64,000 bases of DNA from Phialocephala subalpina. Taxonomy: Eukaryota > Ascomycota > Leotiomycetes > Helotiales > Mollisiaceae. The notes beneath the pieces are model-generated. The model had not been told where the DNA came from, made no database searches, and worked only from the letters and a program-made list of their open reading frames with translations. Made by a program: the position numbers and the translations under genes. Position 1 is the first letter of the stretch, and every line of letters begins with the position of its first letter. Below, piece after piece: positions 12,241 through 24,013 of the stretch. The stretch lies in assembly GCA_900073065.1 (NCBI GenBank), contig FJOG01000066.1, positions 104,150-168,149 of the forward strand. Direction: 5' to 3'.

Positions 12241-12880
12241 TCGATGATCAGGCAGACGAAGAAAGAGGTAGCCAGTTCAACATATTAGATGATCAGGAGC
12301 CTGATAAATTAGAGGTGTGTAGAACGTACAAAGCAGCTGGGAACTTGCTAAAGCCGGTGTATCTCTTCCTTATAGTCACCTGCAGGCTTTGAGATCAAGA
12401 CTTGAAAGACCATTTAAACATCGATGTCGAGGAAGGTTGTCTTCGCTTGGCATTGGAAAATGAAAAGCTTTCAATGTCATTTCTAATCCTTCAGAACTTT
12501 TGCAAGTCCTCTTTCCAGATGTTCACCTTCAGCGTGCTGATTCGTCGAAGTACTTTCCACCAAGCCTGATGTACCAACGTGACTCGAACTTTGATGCCAC
12601 AAAACTGAGTGCGATGAGAAAATTTCGTATAGATTGACTTCGATATCTCACTCCGTATCGCCATTTGGAGAGGCCGAGGAGAGACAGTCTTGGGGCCTGA
12701 TTGAGGGGTTCTGCTTGGCGTCGATTTCCAGAGCTCTGTAAACAGTATCAAAGGAGCAGGAACGAGGTGATGGTTGTTGATTGAGCCTCAAGCCCATAGA
12801 GAACGGTATTCGACTTCCAAATGTGGGCGCGGGGTGCAATAAGACGTGTCTGGCCGTAGGTGCTACGCAGTCCAGCAATC
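12241..12880. other. Non-coding stretch
   Basis: Short open frames on the minus strand (around 12500-12750 and 12650-12990) show no family resemblance. The right end may be the 3' UTR of the monooxygenase gene. Confidence 0.3.
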
Positions 12881-13916
12881 TCAATTGCTTTCGGGTAACC
12901 ACAAGAGGCTTCCATTCCTTCCCTTCACATTCCCCATCCTCTGCGAATGATTCTTGAGAGTCTTGTTCGCATCCATTAGAGGACACAACCACTTCCTCTC
13001 ACCACCCGCAGTCTTAATCGCATGTTGCGTTGCACCTACTCCCATTAGCTCATCCCCCAACTCGATCCCCCAACCGCCCATCAATGAAAACTTACCAAAA
13101 TCAAAAGGCTTCGAATTAACATAAATATTCTCCCACCCCCCTTCGGCACACTATAAATCTCATGCCCAATACTAATACAATCCGTCTTCCCGTTCCCACT
13201 CATACTATTCCACCAATCCCACCCCTCTCTATGCACCTTTCCGTGCGCCCATTTCTGCACATCTTCTACAGATCGGAAATACATGACAGAAAGGAGGTTT
13301 CCTTGTTTGAGAACGTCGTTAGAATTATAGTCTGAGTAGCCGAGGAAGCCGTATTCGGAGGCGTGGGTTTCGAGGTCTCGGTACATGGCCCGGGCGTGTG
13401 CGGACACGGTCCGGTAGGTGGGATAGAAGAGACCGAGGGGACTATGGGGGGTTAGCTTGGGATGGAGGAGAGAGGGGAGAGAAGGTACTGATTGCATTTG
13501 TTGGTTAGGAGGACGATGCACATTCCTTCTCCGCCGACTGGCTCTCCTGGCCGTCTGGTCACGGCTCCGTCTTTGGGAGGAAAGAGAGCGGTCTGACGTC
13601 CGAGACGGACATTTTCCATTCGAGGGTTCTCGACGACGCCGTAGATTTTCAAGGCCAGTCTTGCGAGTTTGAAGATAACCAAGCTAAATGTTGGAAAGAG
13701 AACGTAGATGATAGGTAACGGAGTAGAAACAATGACAATTGCCTGAAGCAGCGAGCCCATGAGCAGCCAGTCTACAATCGTGAAGTTGGCTCGTATTCGA
13801 GTGTGGCCTTGGGTGGTGAGGAGAGGATGGATGTGCGTGTATCCGTCTCGGAAACCTTTGATGGCTTGTGACAGTGGCTTCTGGGCCTTGGGCTCGTAAA
13901 GTGGTTTGAGCTCCAT
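12881..13916 (-). pseudogene. af470-like (ABM/DUF4188) monooxygenase with one-base frameshift
   Basis: Three exons on the minus strand (13916-13489, 13441-13096, 13035-12881). The product has a hydrophobic anchor near residues 48-80, then the family motif MCIVLLTNKCNHPLG (split by intron 1), YGFLGYSDY, WAHGKVHREGWDWW and a GHEIYSVP stretch. This is the Monooxy_af470-like family, named for an ABM oxygenase of the fumagillin cluster. The three exons total 929 nt; one extra base is needed for an open 310-codon frame. The break is in a run of six C (13136-13141, + strand): beyond it the alternative frame gives the expected WENIYVNSKPFDF and a coherent C-terminus. This is either a real frameshift or a homopolymer error in the assembly. 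Convergent with nothing; nearest neighbour is the GNAT remnant. Confidence 0.78.
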
Positions 13917-14741
13917 CGCGAAAGAGCAATTTAGGCGGAGAAAGTTGTGTTGTTGAGCTGTCGAGATGACTGTCGCTCAATGGACTTTTCTTAAAAGGAA
14001 GACAATAATGACAATGGAGAAGGAGTTTTGTTATGGCAGCTGAGTCGGCGGCTTTTGCTCATAAGAGCACTTACTCCGCCACGTTGTTCAGAATCTAAGA
14101 AGTCTAGGTCAGAGCACATCATATGATGACTGCGTCGACCGGTGGAGGCGCAAACTGCGGGGTTATTCGAGCACACAATACATCAACTAATTCCAATAGC
14201 AAAATCATCCAAAATCTGAAGAAGCAGTATCCCAAAGAAGACTTTCTTTACACTGACATGGCATGGAGTGTGTGAAATGTTGGAATATGATGACGCGTGG
14301 TGTTTGACTCGGTGCGATTTTCTTGTGATGATAACCCGCCGAAGCCGAAATTTCTCGATCACCTCTCGAAACACCTATTTTGTCTGATCTGCTTGATAAG
14401 GATTGTAAGAATGATACCCGTGACCTTTAATTCCGAGGCACTCGCACGGCATGAATTGAGATTTGAATGTTATCAAGAGACAGAGTTGAGGTCATGGCAG
14501 GGGTAGTGCTAGACGCGACACCAACCAGTTTTTCAGTGGGGTGCCCTGCAGTTCCAGTGCTCAATCACTAAACGACGGCCCTAATTCTCAGAGCCTGTCA
14601 ACCCATTGAACACCCTTAACGCTAGGTGTAGCACAAATCATGTGTGAAAACGAAAAAATTGTATAGAATACAATAAGCAGAAAACGCAGAACAAGCAGAA
14701 ACAATCAATGGAGAATCGATTGAAATAGAGAGACGGCCTTA
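13917..14741. other. Intergenic stretch
   Basis: No gene recognised. The first bases upstream of 13916 are likely the promoter of the monooxygenase gene. Confidence 0.3.
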
Positions 14742-14840
14742 TTACCAATCATCGCCGACAGCGCTGCGCCTGCGTTTCGGCTTCTGCTTCCCCATACTGC
14801 CACGAGTTTTCCTCCAATCATCCAGCTCTCTCTTGGATAC
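14742..14840 (-). pseudogene. Gene-tail fragment paralogous to the 46.5 kb gene
   Basis: The minus strand encodes a short basic tail (KQKPKRRRSA, then GDDW and stop) that is roughly 85% identical in nucleotides over some 70 bp to the last exon of the phosphoglycerate-mutase-like gene ending at 46446. No other part of that gene is found here. It is a captured or dispersed 3' fragment. Confidence 0.6.
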
Positions 14841-15169
14841 GTAGAATAAGCCTGTAAATGGAGTGGGCAAAGAAGCTTGATTGTTTTCAGAGAGCAAAGA
14901 GCTCCTTATGTACTGGGGAGCACGTGGCTAGCATAAACCCCCGAAACTACCTAATATAAACAAGGATTTTCGAGAAACTCGTATAACCCTACTATAATAC
15001 TACTCTTTTTTGGTATTTGTCTTATATATTATATTTATAATATATGAGATATATAAGCACATTTTTGTGGCGTATAAGATATATGCCGTGAATATAATTC
15101 TAAACGAGAGAATTCGAAACTCTAGGTATTGTCGATTAATTTTCTCTCTCTGTGACTTCGCTTTCGGTT

Positions 15170-15290
15170 AGTAAGCTTGCCGCTCTTGCTCAGGCGCTAA
15201 TCACCCTCGGCTCAGTCAACTCGCCTGAGCGCCCTGAGCAACTCACCTGAGCAGGTCTGAGCATCCTGAGCAAGATTTACTACATCGTCA
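15170..15290. repeat. GCTCAGG/CCTGAGC-rich repeat patch
   Basis: Repeated GCTCAGG and its complement CCTGAGC occur many times in both orientations. The ACCCTCGGCTCAG block recurs at about 23920, in a similar patch next to the PKS gene. Probably a small degenerate repeat family. Confidence 0.5.
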
Positions 15291-15839
15291 CGTGTTTTGA
15301 CTCTCGTTTTTTTACCAATCGTACTTGATCTGACCTCTTGTTCTCTCATATCACTTTTGTCAAGTTTTGACGACGATGCTTAAAGAGCCCAAACAAGTTC
15401 TTAAAGAACCTAAAGTGGACACTTTCCAAAAACATACTCAATTCTTTGCCTATAGTATAAGTTGGATTAATATGAATATTCCTAAGAGAAGTACTTCTTT
15501 TTCCTTTATAAATTCCTTCCTGCTCTGTACTTGTCTTGATCTAAATACCTCTCTTCTTTAATCTTATTATTTAATCGACTTCCTAAATCTCTTTATAAAA
15601 TTCATTTCATTAATTGCCTTTTATTTACTACTCTATGCAAGTTACTATTCCAATATCCTTAATGCCTAAAAAGGAATTAACGGAGAAGTTCTTTGTACGA
15701 TCCTATAGCAAAGGCTCTAGTATTAAGTCAGAAATTATTAATAGAAAAAATATAAAAAAAAGGTTTTTAGCCAGGAATAAAGAAAAACTATACTCGTGCC
15801 TTAATACAATAGGACCAATAAGGGCTATTTTCTGATCTC

Positions 15840-16575
15840 TGTAACATGCGACTCGCTTAAATGCACAAGACCTCGCTTAGGAAGTAAGGGGGACCTTAGT
15901 TGTAATAGCTAGGGATAGCTAGAGGGCAACAGGAGGGGTTACAGTAGGTTAGGTGCAAGTAGTAAGGCAGTAAGGCAGCAGTGCAGGGTGCAGTGAAAGG
16001 GATGTAATTGAGTACTACCTGTGATCATAATAACTCAAGCTTGACCTCTGAAGAAGGGTCTAAGCTGCCTCCTTATAGTCTACTCTTAGGCTTCTAGCCA
16101 GGTAGTACTTGAAGCCTCCTCGGAGTCACCGAAGCCTTATATATCGGGGCTTCCGATAAAGAGCTAAATACTCGGTGTCCACGATAGTCTAGAATTCGGT
16201 CTCTAATCGATACTCCCTTGGCCCTTTGGCCCTTAGATCACGAGCCCTAGGCTCACGTATTACATTAGTAGGGACGGTTTAGTATAAGGAATAAAGATGG
16301 TCGGAAGCGGCCGACCGGAAGCAGACGATCATATGTATCGAAGCATACGATTCAGGAAGTATAAGACTAGGCTGTTTGCCTATAGAAAGAAGGCAAGCTT
16401 GAGTCTCTATCTCACATTGCATTACAGCCAGACAAGCATATAATATTATACCTTTATACATTTATATATACTGCATTACCCTTGCTTGCCTAACGACTGT
16501 TCGATCTGACATACTATACTCTCTCCTGTTGCCCTCTACGACGAATCGCCGGTAATTAGCCGACGGTTTGTTATA
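15840..16575 (-). mobile_element. Solo LTR (minus orientation), interrupted by a nested LTR
   Basis: Begins TGTAACATGCG and ends TTTGTTATA (TGTTACA with one C-to-T change). Its left part (15840-15900) and right part (16265-16575) are the reverse complement of the element at 20775-21152, with many transitions. Without the 364-bp nested insertion and one target-site copy it is about 367 bp, against 378 bp for the other copy. No internal retrotransposon region is present, so it is a solo LTR. No clear target duplication was found around it. Confidence 0.75.
15901..16264. mobile_element. Nested solo LTR with 5-bp target duplication
   Basis: Bounded by the 7-bp inverted termini TGTAATA and TATTACA, and flanked by TTAGT at 15896-15900 and again at 16265-16269. 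It lies inside the older LTR at 15840-16575. The 364-bp length, TG..CA ends and 5-bp duplication are those of an LTR retrotransposon reduced by recombination. It shares the block AGAGGGCAACAGGAGG with the host LTR, so the two belong to related families. Confidence 0.85.
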
Positions 16576-18136
16576 GATTAGCTTTTAAATATGATATATA
16601 ATTAAAGGGAGAGAAAGAAATCAGAGAGGGTTATCTAATTTGCCTTCTTTATTTCCAAAGAGGTGTACTTACGTCTAGAAATCTTAATATATTTCCGCTA
16701 GCTCGATATGCAGCAGAATATTAGTGCTATCACTTTCGGATCAGGCGACTAAGCTAAGCATGCAACTTTTCTAAGCCTCGGACGCCCGTTCAAGAGTTCA
16801 AAGTGCTGCTGGGAACCTTGCCAATAGGCAAACGAGCGCAATTGTATGCAATCGAACAAATAAATAACTAACCTTAGTGGTCACTTACAATACTAGTACA
16901 TTTATAACAAGACTAAAGATCTCTGTTGTTTCTATTTACGTTCACCATTGGGCCGGCCTCGGTCACATGATGACATTTCTGGCACGCCACATGGTTGTTC
17001 TCGGAGATCCTCCTCTCGAGTACTGCGTAACTCGCCAGTTGCAGTAAGGGGAGTTTGCCTTGTCTGAAAAGGTAATGAATCCGCGTCAGGATATGAGGTT
17101 GCTGGTTGGTAGGGCTGTCTGTTGACAGCAGGAGTACTGCGATGGTATTCGCCGCGCCTTGGCCCTCCGTGCTAATCATCTCAGTGACATCCAGAATTTT
17201 TGCTGGACACCATCCCCGTCTCCTTTAGTACTTGCTAAAATGGACAAGACCGAGAGCGCCGAGGTGACCTTGTGTAATGCCGTGTCGCGACAGCAATGAT
17301 TGTCTTATTGCCTGTCGGAATAGAGGTCAGGTAGTCGCGTGTCCCTGATTAGTCATCCTTATGATGACTCATCAGCCGCGTACTTAGGCACCGCGATCCT
17401 TACGATCCTCTGCTTCCTAGACCTATTGAGCAACGGATGAATCCACTGATTAATAGGCCATATAAGTGAACTTGAGTGATACCAACATTGCCCTTTCTCA
17501 AAAGTTCGAAAAATAGCTTGGCCATATTTTGTTCCAGGGGCATTGAAGCCATCGTCCAATGGGGTCCGTCGTTGGTGGGGCAAGTGAGCTTCAGGAGATC
17601 CGACAAACGCCGACAGTGCCGTCAGCATCGGCCTCGTTAGGATGGTCATCATCAACTGCACGATCAGCACCGACCCAGAATCCGCGGACGGGGTTCGACA
17701 CAATCAGATTTAATTAAGGGGTTGAAGGGAGAAAGCAATGTAATTGGCTTGAGAGGGTCCCATCAATTGCCCCGCTTACGCAGTCACCCCCAGGAAACTG
17801 CACTTTCGAGAGCGCAAAACTTCATAGCCACGCATCCCTGCTGGAACGGTGGCTCAGCCTGCAGCGGGCACCAAAACTGCACTTTCACTTTCGCGCTACG
17901 ACAAACTCAACCTGACCACAGGAGGTCGGATCAGATGCTCAGACCGACTCATCCCCTCGACACTTCAAATAGAACCCTGATTCTTCTGAATTTCTTTATA
18001 TTTGAATTTTCATCACACTTGGGTTCCTTCCACCCTTCGTATCATTTCAGCCTTGTTTGGCAGCCTTGTTCATTTCTTGCCTCACACGCTAAGCTTCACG
18101 TGTATCACTCGATTTTCCAGCCAAAAAGACTTCACA
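16576..18136. other. Intergenic stretch, upstream of Clr5 gene
   Basis: Minus-strand open frames at 16913-17179 and 17359-17703 are not recognised; two overlapping frames at 17400-17700 are both open, so coding status is doubtful. The last few hundred bases before 18137 are pyrimidine-rich and probably hold the promoter and leader of the next gene. Confidence 0.3.
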
Positions 18137-20115
18137 ATGACGTTCAATTGGGGGGAGTTCAAGTCTGAGATTGAAAGGCTGTATATGAAAGAGGGAAAAT
18201 CTCTCGAAGAGGTTCGAGATAGGTTGAAGGCAACGCGGAAATTCAATCCCTCGTAAGTATTTGCCGCTATGTTGTCTGGGAGCAGCGATGACTGACATCT
18301 ACAAGCATCCGTGCATACAAGCTCAAGCTCGACGAATGGGGCTACATCAAATACAATCGACGCCGGATTAGGGGTACTGCTGCCTCTCTTATTGCATCTC
18401 GAGATCTTGACCTGGTCGAGACTACCGAGGCAGCTTCAGAGTTGGTTCAAAGCCCCTGTTGCCCTTTGAATATCGCTAAGTCATTTTAGATTACTAGCAG
18501 GATCGGATCCAGAAACAGTCAAAAGTGATTTGGCGCAAATAGAGCAGGAGCTGAAACGTCAAGCTTCTTCTGTCAATGAAGAACGAGTGCTACTCGGCAA
18601 GGTATGCAGAAAGCGTCGACGGGAACACTATGGATCTGACACAGAAGAAGTAAACAACTCTCTGGAGAGAGTGTAAGTATTTATTTCCTTCTCTTTTCTT
18701 GATGTGCTGACCAACGCCCGAAGGACTAAACTTGAGGACTCAATCACTCAGATGAGGAAAAATCTCGACAAGATCCTGACCTCGGTTACCGTTCAGTCAA
18801 GCTCGCCGACACGGTTTGCTTCATACTTCATGACTCTAGAAGACGCGCATGGAAGGATTCTGCTACTTCCCCTCGGTTTTGTGATGTCTTGGGAGGTAAG
18901 AGAACTTCGTGCAACAGCCACGTGCGGCCGTTGACCTTTCGCAGATGCTGGATAATATACTCGTCAGTCACTTTCAGACTCTTCCTGGTAAGAAGAAGGT
19001 CCAAAACGGAGAATTCGAGATCGAGGATAGCGTGACTAGAGACAAGTTGACCAGGGAAATTCCATGGTCAGAATTTTCCAGGCCAGGGCGGAAGATCGAT
19101 ATGAGCATGATCTTCAAAGATGTTGCCAGGACCAGTGTGGTTTGTCCCAAATGTGACACAATAGCGAAAGAAAAAAAGGGCGTCCAGGTGGAATGGTTAG
19201 TAATTCGACCCACTGTAGGGATAGAGCTAATAACACACCAGCTCAAATCCCGACTGCAAAATGATATTTCGAACAGAAGATGACGAGGATCCTGACGGTA
19301 TATCCTCAAGAGATTCAAGACGCCGCCAGCTCAATAGAAGTAAGACATTTCAGCCAAGGACAGTGGAACTCGAAAGGCCCTGTAGAGACGAACCAGACGA
19401 TACACCTGGCATGTTCCAGCGAGTCATCATACGACTGGTGAAACGCAAGTTGAGGCCCCCACGGGAGCATACTTTTCCTACTCTCCCAAGCGGGGCATCT
19501 AGTGAGATGAATAGTTTCGGAAGCACAGATGGAAGTTTCCGATGGGGACCACAAGGAGGAATTGGGAGGGTTCAAGGCACAGGCCCCAACGCCCGGTCCC
19601 TCAGGGCAGACTCTTCAAGCACCTCAAGCTTTGCGAATGTACAAAACGTGGCATCCATGCAGATGCAGCATAGTGGTAATCCTCAACTTCCCCAAGGATA
19701 CAATCAAATGAGCCCCACAACGCCTGTAAATATATATAACCAGCAGCCTTATTATGGTCAGGATGTTCTACTTCCCCCACATCAACAAGGGATTCTCCCA
19801 CAGCTCGATCGCCAAATTATCTTTGGCGCGTACGCCGGCATGGATCCTTCGTCGCTCAGCTCACACGGCATGTTGGATGCAGCGAATGTATGGGACATGC
19901 AAATGAATGGGGGAATGAGCGGATTCGTTACGGAGCCAAGCAGTGCCTGGTTCATACCTTTCATCATGGAACCTCCTGATCTCGGCCACGAACAGGACAT
20001 CTTTAACGCCCCAGGATATGCGATGGGAGGAATGCAGGAGAATAATGGCCCCAACATAGACCACGGGGGCAACTCCTATCATACCGTCGTCACATTTTAT
20101 GATACCTTCAATTAA
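18137..20115 (+). CDS. Clr5-domain protein with ubiquitin-like fold and zinc-ribbon-like region
   Basis: Six exons (18137-18252, 18306-18440, 18490-18672, 18724-18895, 18945-19195, 19242-20115) give 576 aa. Residues 4-55 match the Clr5 domain (W-GEFKSEIERLYMKEGKSLEEV, then KFNPS-IRAYKLKLDEWGY). The middle matches the fungal ubiquitin-like domain found after Clr5 or ankyrin regions: F-TLEDAHGRILLLPL, SWE, LPGKKKVQNGEFEI, RPGRKIDMSM. Directly after it lie VVCPKCDTI and CSNPDCK, four cysteines in a zinc-ribbon-like spacing. The C-terminal 200 residues are Gln/Pro/Gly-rich and probably disordered. The second intron (18441-18489) has a weak donor and is the least certain border. Clr5 proteins are putative regulators; the true function is unknown. 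The gene lies between two solo LTRs in opposite orientation. Confidence 0.82.
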
Positions 20116-20774
20116 TAAAAACCTTTGACTGTTTTGTCGATAGAGATAAACACCTGCAAAGAGAAGACACATCACATTCTAAGAAATGAAACTCTGATAA
20201 CTTAGTAGTTAGACACAGAGAGCACTAGTTAAGCAAATTTCAAAATGATCTACTAAAGGATTGATCCCATTCTAATCAGGAAAAAGACTATGAGGACTAT
20301 GGGTGGGATTTGCAACGCGAAGTCACTATTGTTCAGGTTATCAAGTTTGATAAAGTAATCGAATAAGGTTCAGCATGTGTATTGTCAAGCTGATTGTTAT
20401 ATATAGCTGCAGCTGCAACCCTCCCTTAAAGGAAACCAGTGATTAATGATGTCAGGCAGGCGAACAATTTTCATTGACTCAATTCTCAGCTCAACATTCC
20501 TTTTTGCGCTTGACAACACTGTCATCGCAGAAGCCCAGCCAACTATTGTCACACTTCATTTAGGCATAGGATATTCGAAATAAATGCTTAATAGGCAATG
20601 ACTTGTTTTTGTCGCTGACGGGTAAGCTGAATAGACCAGGGTTATAGAGATTTTTAGAAGAATGCCACACTTTATATTAATTCGGGATAATGTATAATAC
20701 AATATAAATAGCGTGACTGCTAATACAATATTTATATAAGCGCAGTAAACTTACTTGGCGTTTGTGTCTCCCCC
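20116..20774. other. Intergenic stretch
   Basis: 3' region of the Clr5 gene and AT-rich sequence; no gene seen. Confidence 0.3.
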
Positions 20775-21152
20775 TGTAACAAACTGTCGGCTAATTACCA
20801 GCGATTCGTTGTAGAGGGCAACAGGAGGGAGTACAGTATGTCAGATGAACAGCCGTCAGGTAAGCAAGGGTAATATAGTGTGTATGAATGTATAAAGGTA
20901 TAGTATTATATGCTTGTCTGTCTGTAGTGTAATGTGAGATGGAGACTCAAGCTTGCCTTTCTTTTATAAGCGAACAGCCTAGTCTTATACTTCCTGTATT
21001 ACTTCCTGAATCGTATGCTTCGATGCATATGATCGTCTGCTTCCGGTCGCCTGCTTCCGACCACCTTTATTCCTTGTACTAAACCGTCCCTAATAAGGTC
21101 CCTCTTACTCCTTAAGCGAGGTCTTGTACATTTAAGTGAGGCGCATGTTACA
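20775..21152 (+). mobile_element. Solo LTR (plus orientation)
   Basis: 378 bp with inverted termini TGTAACA and TGTTACA. It is homologous, in reverse orientation, to the interrupted LTR at 15840-16575. No internal domain or partner LTR in direct orientation lies nearby. The bases on either side (CCCCC and TCCGA) do not form a target duplication, so the insertion is old or rearranged. Confidence 0.75.
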
Positions 21153-22329
21153 TCCGAACCCCATCCCTGGGACTCGAAGGCTCGTGATCTTGACTGCGCA
21201 CCATAGCTACCTCAAACTCTCGATTTCGAAAATCAAGGGCTGTTCTGACAATCTTCTTTCTTGTAGGGCCCAGCCCCGTGGTAATGTTCTATATCACTGG
21301 TTAGTAGGCCTCATTTTTGGTTAGCCCAACTACAGGTCCACCTGAATGCTTCGCAGGCAGAGAACTTGTCACTAGAGGAGGAGAGATAAGTACCAAGTTA
21401 TGGTATACTTATCTTACAGTCCACGGTAGAATCTTAATCTCGATAATCTCGAAGTCCAATCCTTTACCAAACGTTACATGCCAACGGCTGTACTCGAGCA
21501 TGGCTTCTTTCCCGGTATAATGTTGTTTTTGACTTGAAGGACTATAAGAGACTGTATATAGAATATAGAGGTTGAGCCATTGAAGAGTATTAAGGAGTTA
21601 CAGTCTGGGTCTGGATACAGCTGGGCGTGAAAAAGGTTGATGTAATTAGCACGACTCCTCATCGACAGAACAAGTATGCTTGAGGCTGACTTCATTATCC
21701 GATGACCTACTAAGCGTGAACTTTTCTGTGTTCTCCGATTGCTCGAGTAAGATAACAGCTTGGCTACGGTTGAGTCTTCGACTGGTTGTGTGGGTCTGGG
21801 TTTTCAAAGTATCCTCGTTCAGCGCAGGGCTTCGTCTTCGGAAGAGCTAGCATCGGGTGATGGCAGACAGATGTTTTCTTTGACTGGAAAGAGCACACTA
21901 TTGTTCTCTTGTAGGTGGATTGAGTAGAGTGCTGACTTTGACTTCAGGAAAAGGATTGCTCAGACATTGGGGTTGATGAGGAGATCCACAGCATCAGCAG
22001 CTTCTACTGCTTTTGATGTTCTGCAGGTGCTAGGGCTGAGAGATATTGTTAGTTTAATCGACACGAATGAAGGAGCTTGACTTACGAACTGAGAAGAGGA
22101 TGCAGCAGCGTTTTTATGGACTCGTCGAGCAGGTGTTATGCTGCCAGAGTACGTTTCGGTGGGGAGCGCTCCTGACCGACCATTCTGCCGAGCCTTCGCT
22201 GACTGCCTACAGTAGTTCTGCGCTTGTCAGGCAGCCTCGAGGGAATGTTAATTTAAACAACCACTCTCCAGCCTACTTAACCACCAGTCTAGGAAAGACC
22301 ATCAGCATGAATACTAAGCAGAACAACTC
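21153..22329. other. Intergenic stretch
   Basis: No gene recognised. An 88-codon frame from ATG 22067 overlaps the start of the next open frame in another phase and shows no family resemblance. Confidence 0.3.
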
Positions 22330-22851
22330 ATGATCCCTTTATTATCGACGACATCGACGCCATATTCGACTCAGGAGCCTACCTCAATCAAAGATAGCCT
22401 GCCTAGCTATGGGATCTATATCGAGAATGCTGAGAAGTGGAATCACGAATACAACTATGAAAATATCCCACACATATATGAACACAAATTTTGGGGACTT
22501 TTGATCGATGTGGCTAGTGATGCCAATCCAGCGGACCCTGAGTTCAAGTCTATAGTAAGGAGTGTTATGGAGCAGAAAATCGCCCAGTTTTGCAAGAAAT
22601 TCAAGGAACAAGTGTATGAGATCATGTTGTCCGGCGCTGAGCTCTTTCAAGATCAGTCCCAGGAGTCGGTCTTCTTATCAGCCCTTGATGAGCAGTATAA
22701 TATCTACGGTTATGAATCTTTCATCGTGAACTGTCTCCTAGTGCTAGTCAACGTGGAGCAGCCGTACCGGTCATACGCGGAAGAAGCCTGTATCTCAAGC
22801 AGTGCCAAAGACATCTTCAGAATCGATCATACGGCGGAGCTTGCGCAATAA
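22330..22851 (+). CDS. Hypothetical protein
   Basis: An uninterrupted frame of 173 aa with balanced composition, mixed helices and no low-complexity runs, beginning MIPLLSTTS. I do not recognise a domain. No signal peptide or membrane segment is evident. It might be an exon of a larger gene; a frame from 22067 ends within its first codons. Repeat-rich surroundings make a degraded gene equally possible. Confidence 0.4.
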   Translation: MIPLLSTTSTPYSTQEPTSIKDSLPSYGIYIENAEKWNHEYNYENIPHIYEHKFWGLLIDVASDANPADPEFKSIVRSVMEQKIAQFCKKFKEQVYEIMLSGAELFQDQSQESVFLSALDEQYNIYGYESFIVNCLLVLVNVEQPYRSYAEEACISSSAKDIFRIDHTAELAQ

Positions 22852-24013
22852 GAAACTAAATATGCTATCCTCTAGGTAGGTACACTCAGAATTACAATGA
22901 GCTGATGGTATGCTGACAGCTACTTGCGTCGACGCAGATCAAATTGATTAAGTTCGGACTAATGTCAAGACTGCTTCCCTCTTGCGAAGTCCTCCTGCCG
23001 GCCCTTTTCTCTGCCTTGATACAGATTCCCCATATTAGTTGTCCTAGACCTTGTAAAGCCAAAAAAAACATCAAACATTCGTCATAACCTTGAGTGGCAT
23101 TCGTGAGAATGGAGAAAACTTGCTCGGTTCATGGTATACAAGATATACACTAGATAGTAGTGTGGCTGACGCTGCCTTCTACTAGTTGGTGCTTTGTGGT
23201 ATAATACATCAATTGTTTCTGCCTTTCGTATCTTTTCTTTCCGATGTCAACACCTTCATTTATTTGTGGTATTTTACTATATATCTGATTTCTCGCTTTA
23301 AATGTTGCTTCCCTCGACCCTATGTGCTCCTATGTTAGGACTGGCTGAGAGTTCAGCTGAAAGAAGCCTATTTAATCCGTCCAGTGTGTGGGTCATTATC
23401 ACTGCTAGGGTCAGGGTCGCTGTCGCCTAACTGCTCTCACGATGCAAGAGCTTTGGTCATCGGCAGCTTGTAGCCTACTGTAACAGTAAATCAGAGGTGT
23501 ATGTCAAAATGGTTGAATTTGGAGATTCTTTAAGAGTGTTCGGATCATATTATGCAAAGCTTGTTCCGTCTCCCATTTATGTACTGCCAGCCCTCGCACC
23601 AGGTTTTCGGCCCTGCTTTCGAGGCTGCCCCCTTGCTTCGTAAAGAAGTTCTCCTTCAATGACGGCAGTGTGTGTGCTCTTTGATAAGAGGGAGCCAAAA
23701 TTGCTCCAGCAGGAACCCTGTAAAGGAGCAGAAACGGATTCCCGGGCGGTAAGGAAACTATAGCTGGGGTATATAGGAGGCTAAAATGGGTTCCACATTA
23801 TGGTGCGCAGGCTGACTCAAGTCGGGCTCTGCTCAGGCTCTGCTCAGGCTCTACTTAGGCTCCGCTGAGGCGTGCTCAGGCGTGCTCAGGCTCTGCTCCG
23901 GCATGCTCACCCTCGGCTCAGGTTAAAGCAGCAGTTGCTCACGTTCGCAGACTAAAACGGAACCAGCAAAAGGGAAAATTAATCCTGAGTCTATGGGTAT
24001 TCTATCATAATAT
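22852..24013. repeat. Non-coding stretch with GCTCAGG-rich repeat patch
   Basis: No gene seen. At about 23815-23935 a patch repeats GCTCTGCTCAGG and variants in tandem, ending in ACCCTCGGCTCAGG, which matches the patch at 15200. It lies immediately 3' of the PKS gene. A further TGAG/CCTCACC-rich patch sits on the other side of the PKS at about 32400-32520. Confidence 0.45.

Noticed and set aside
17359..17703. Minus-strand open frame of 114 codons
   Set aside because: A second frame is open across the same bases and neither resembles a known family.
15840..21152. LTR pair as the two ends of one full-length retrotransposon
   Set aside because: The copies are in opposite orientation and no gag/pol sequence lies between them.
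22067..22333. 88-codon frame before the hypothetical protein at 22330
   Set aside because: Out of phase with it, no splice joins them convincingly and composition is not distinctive.
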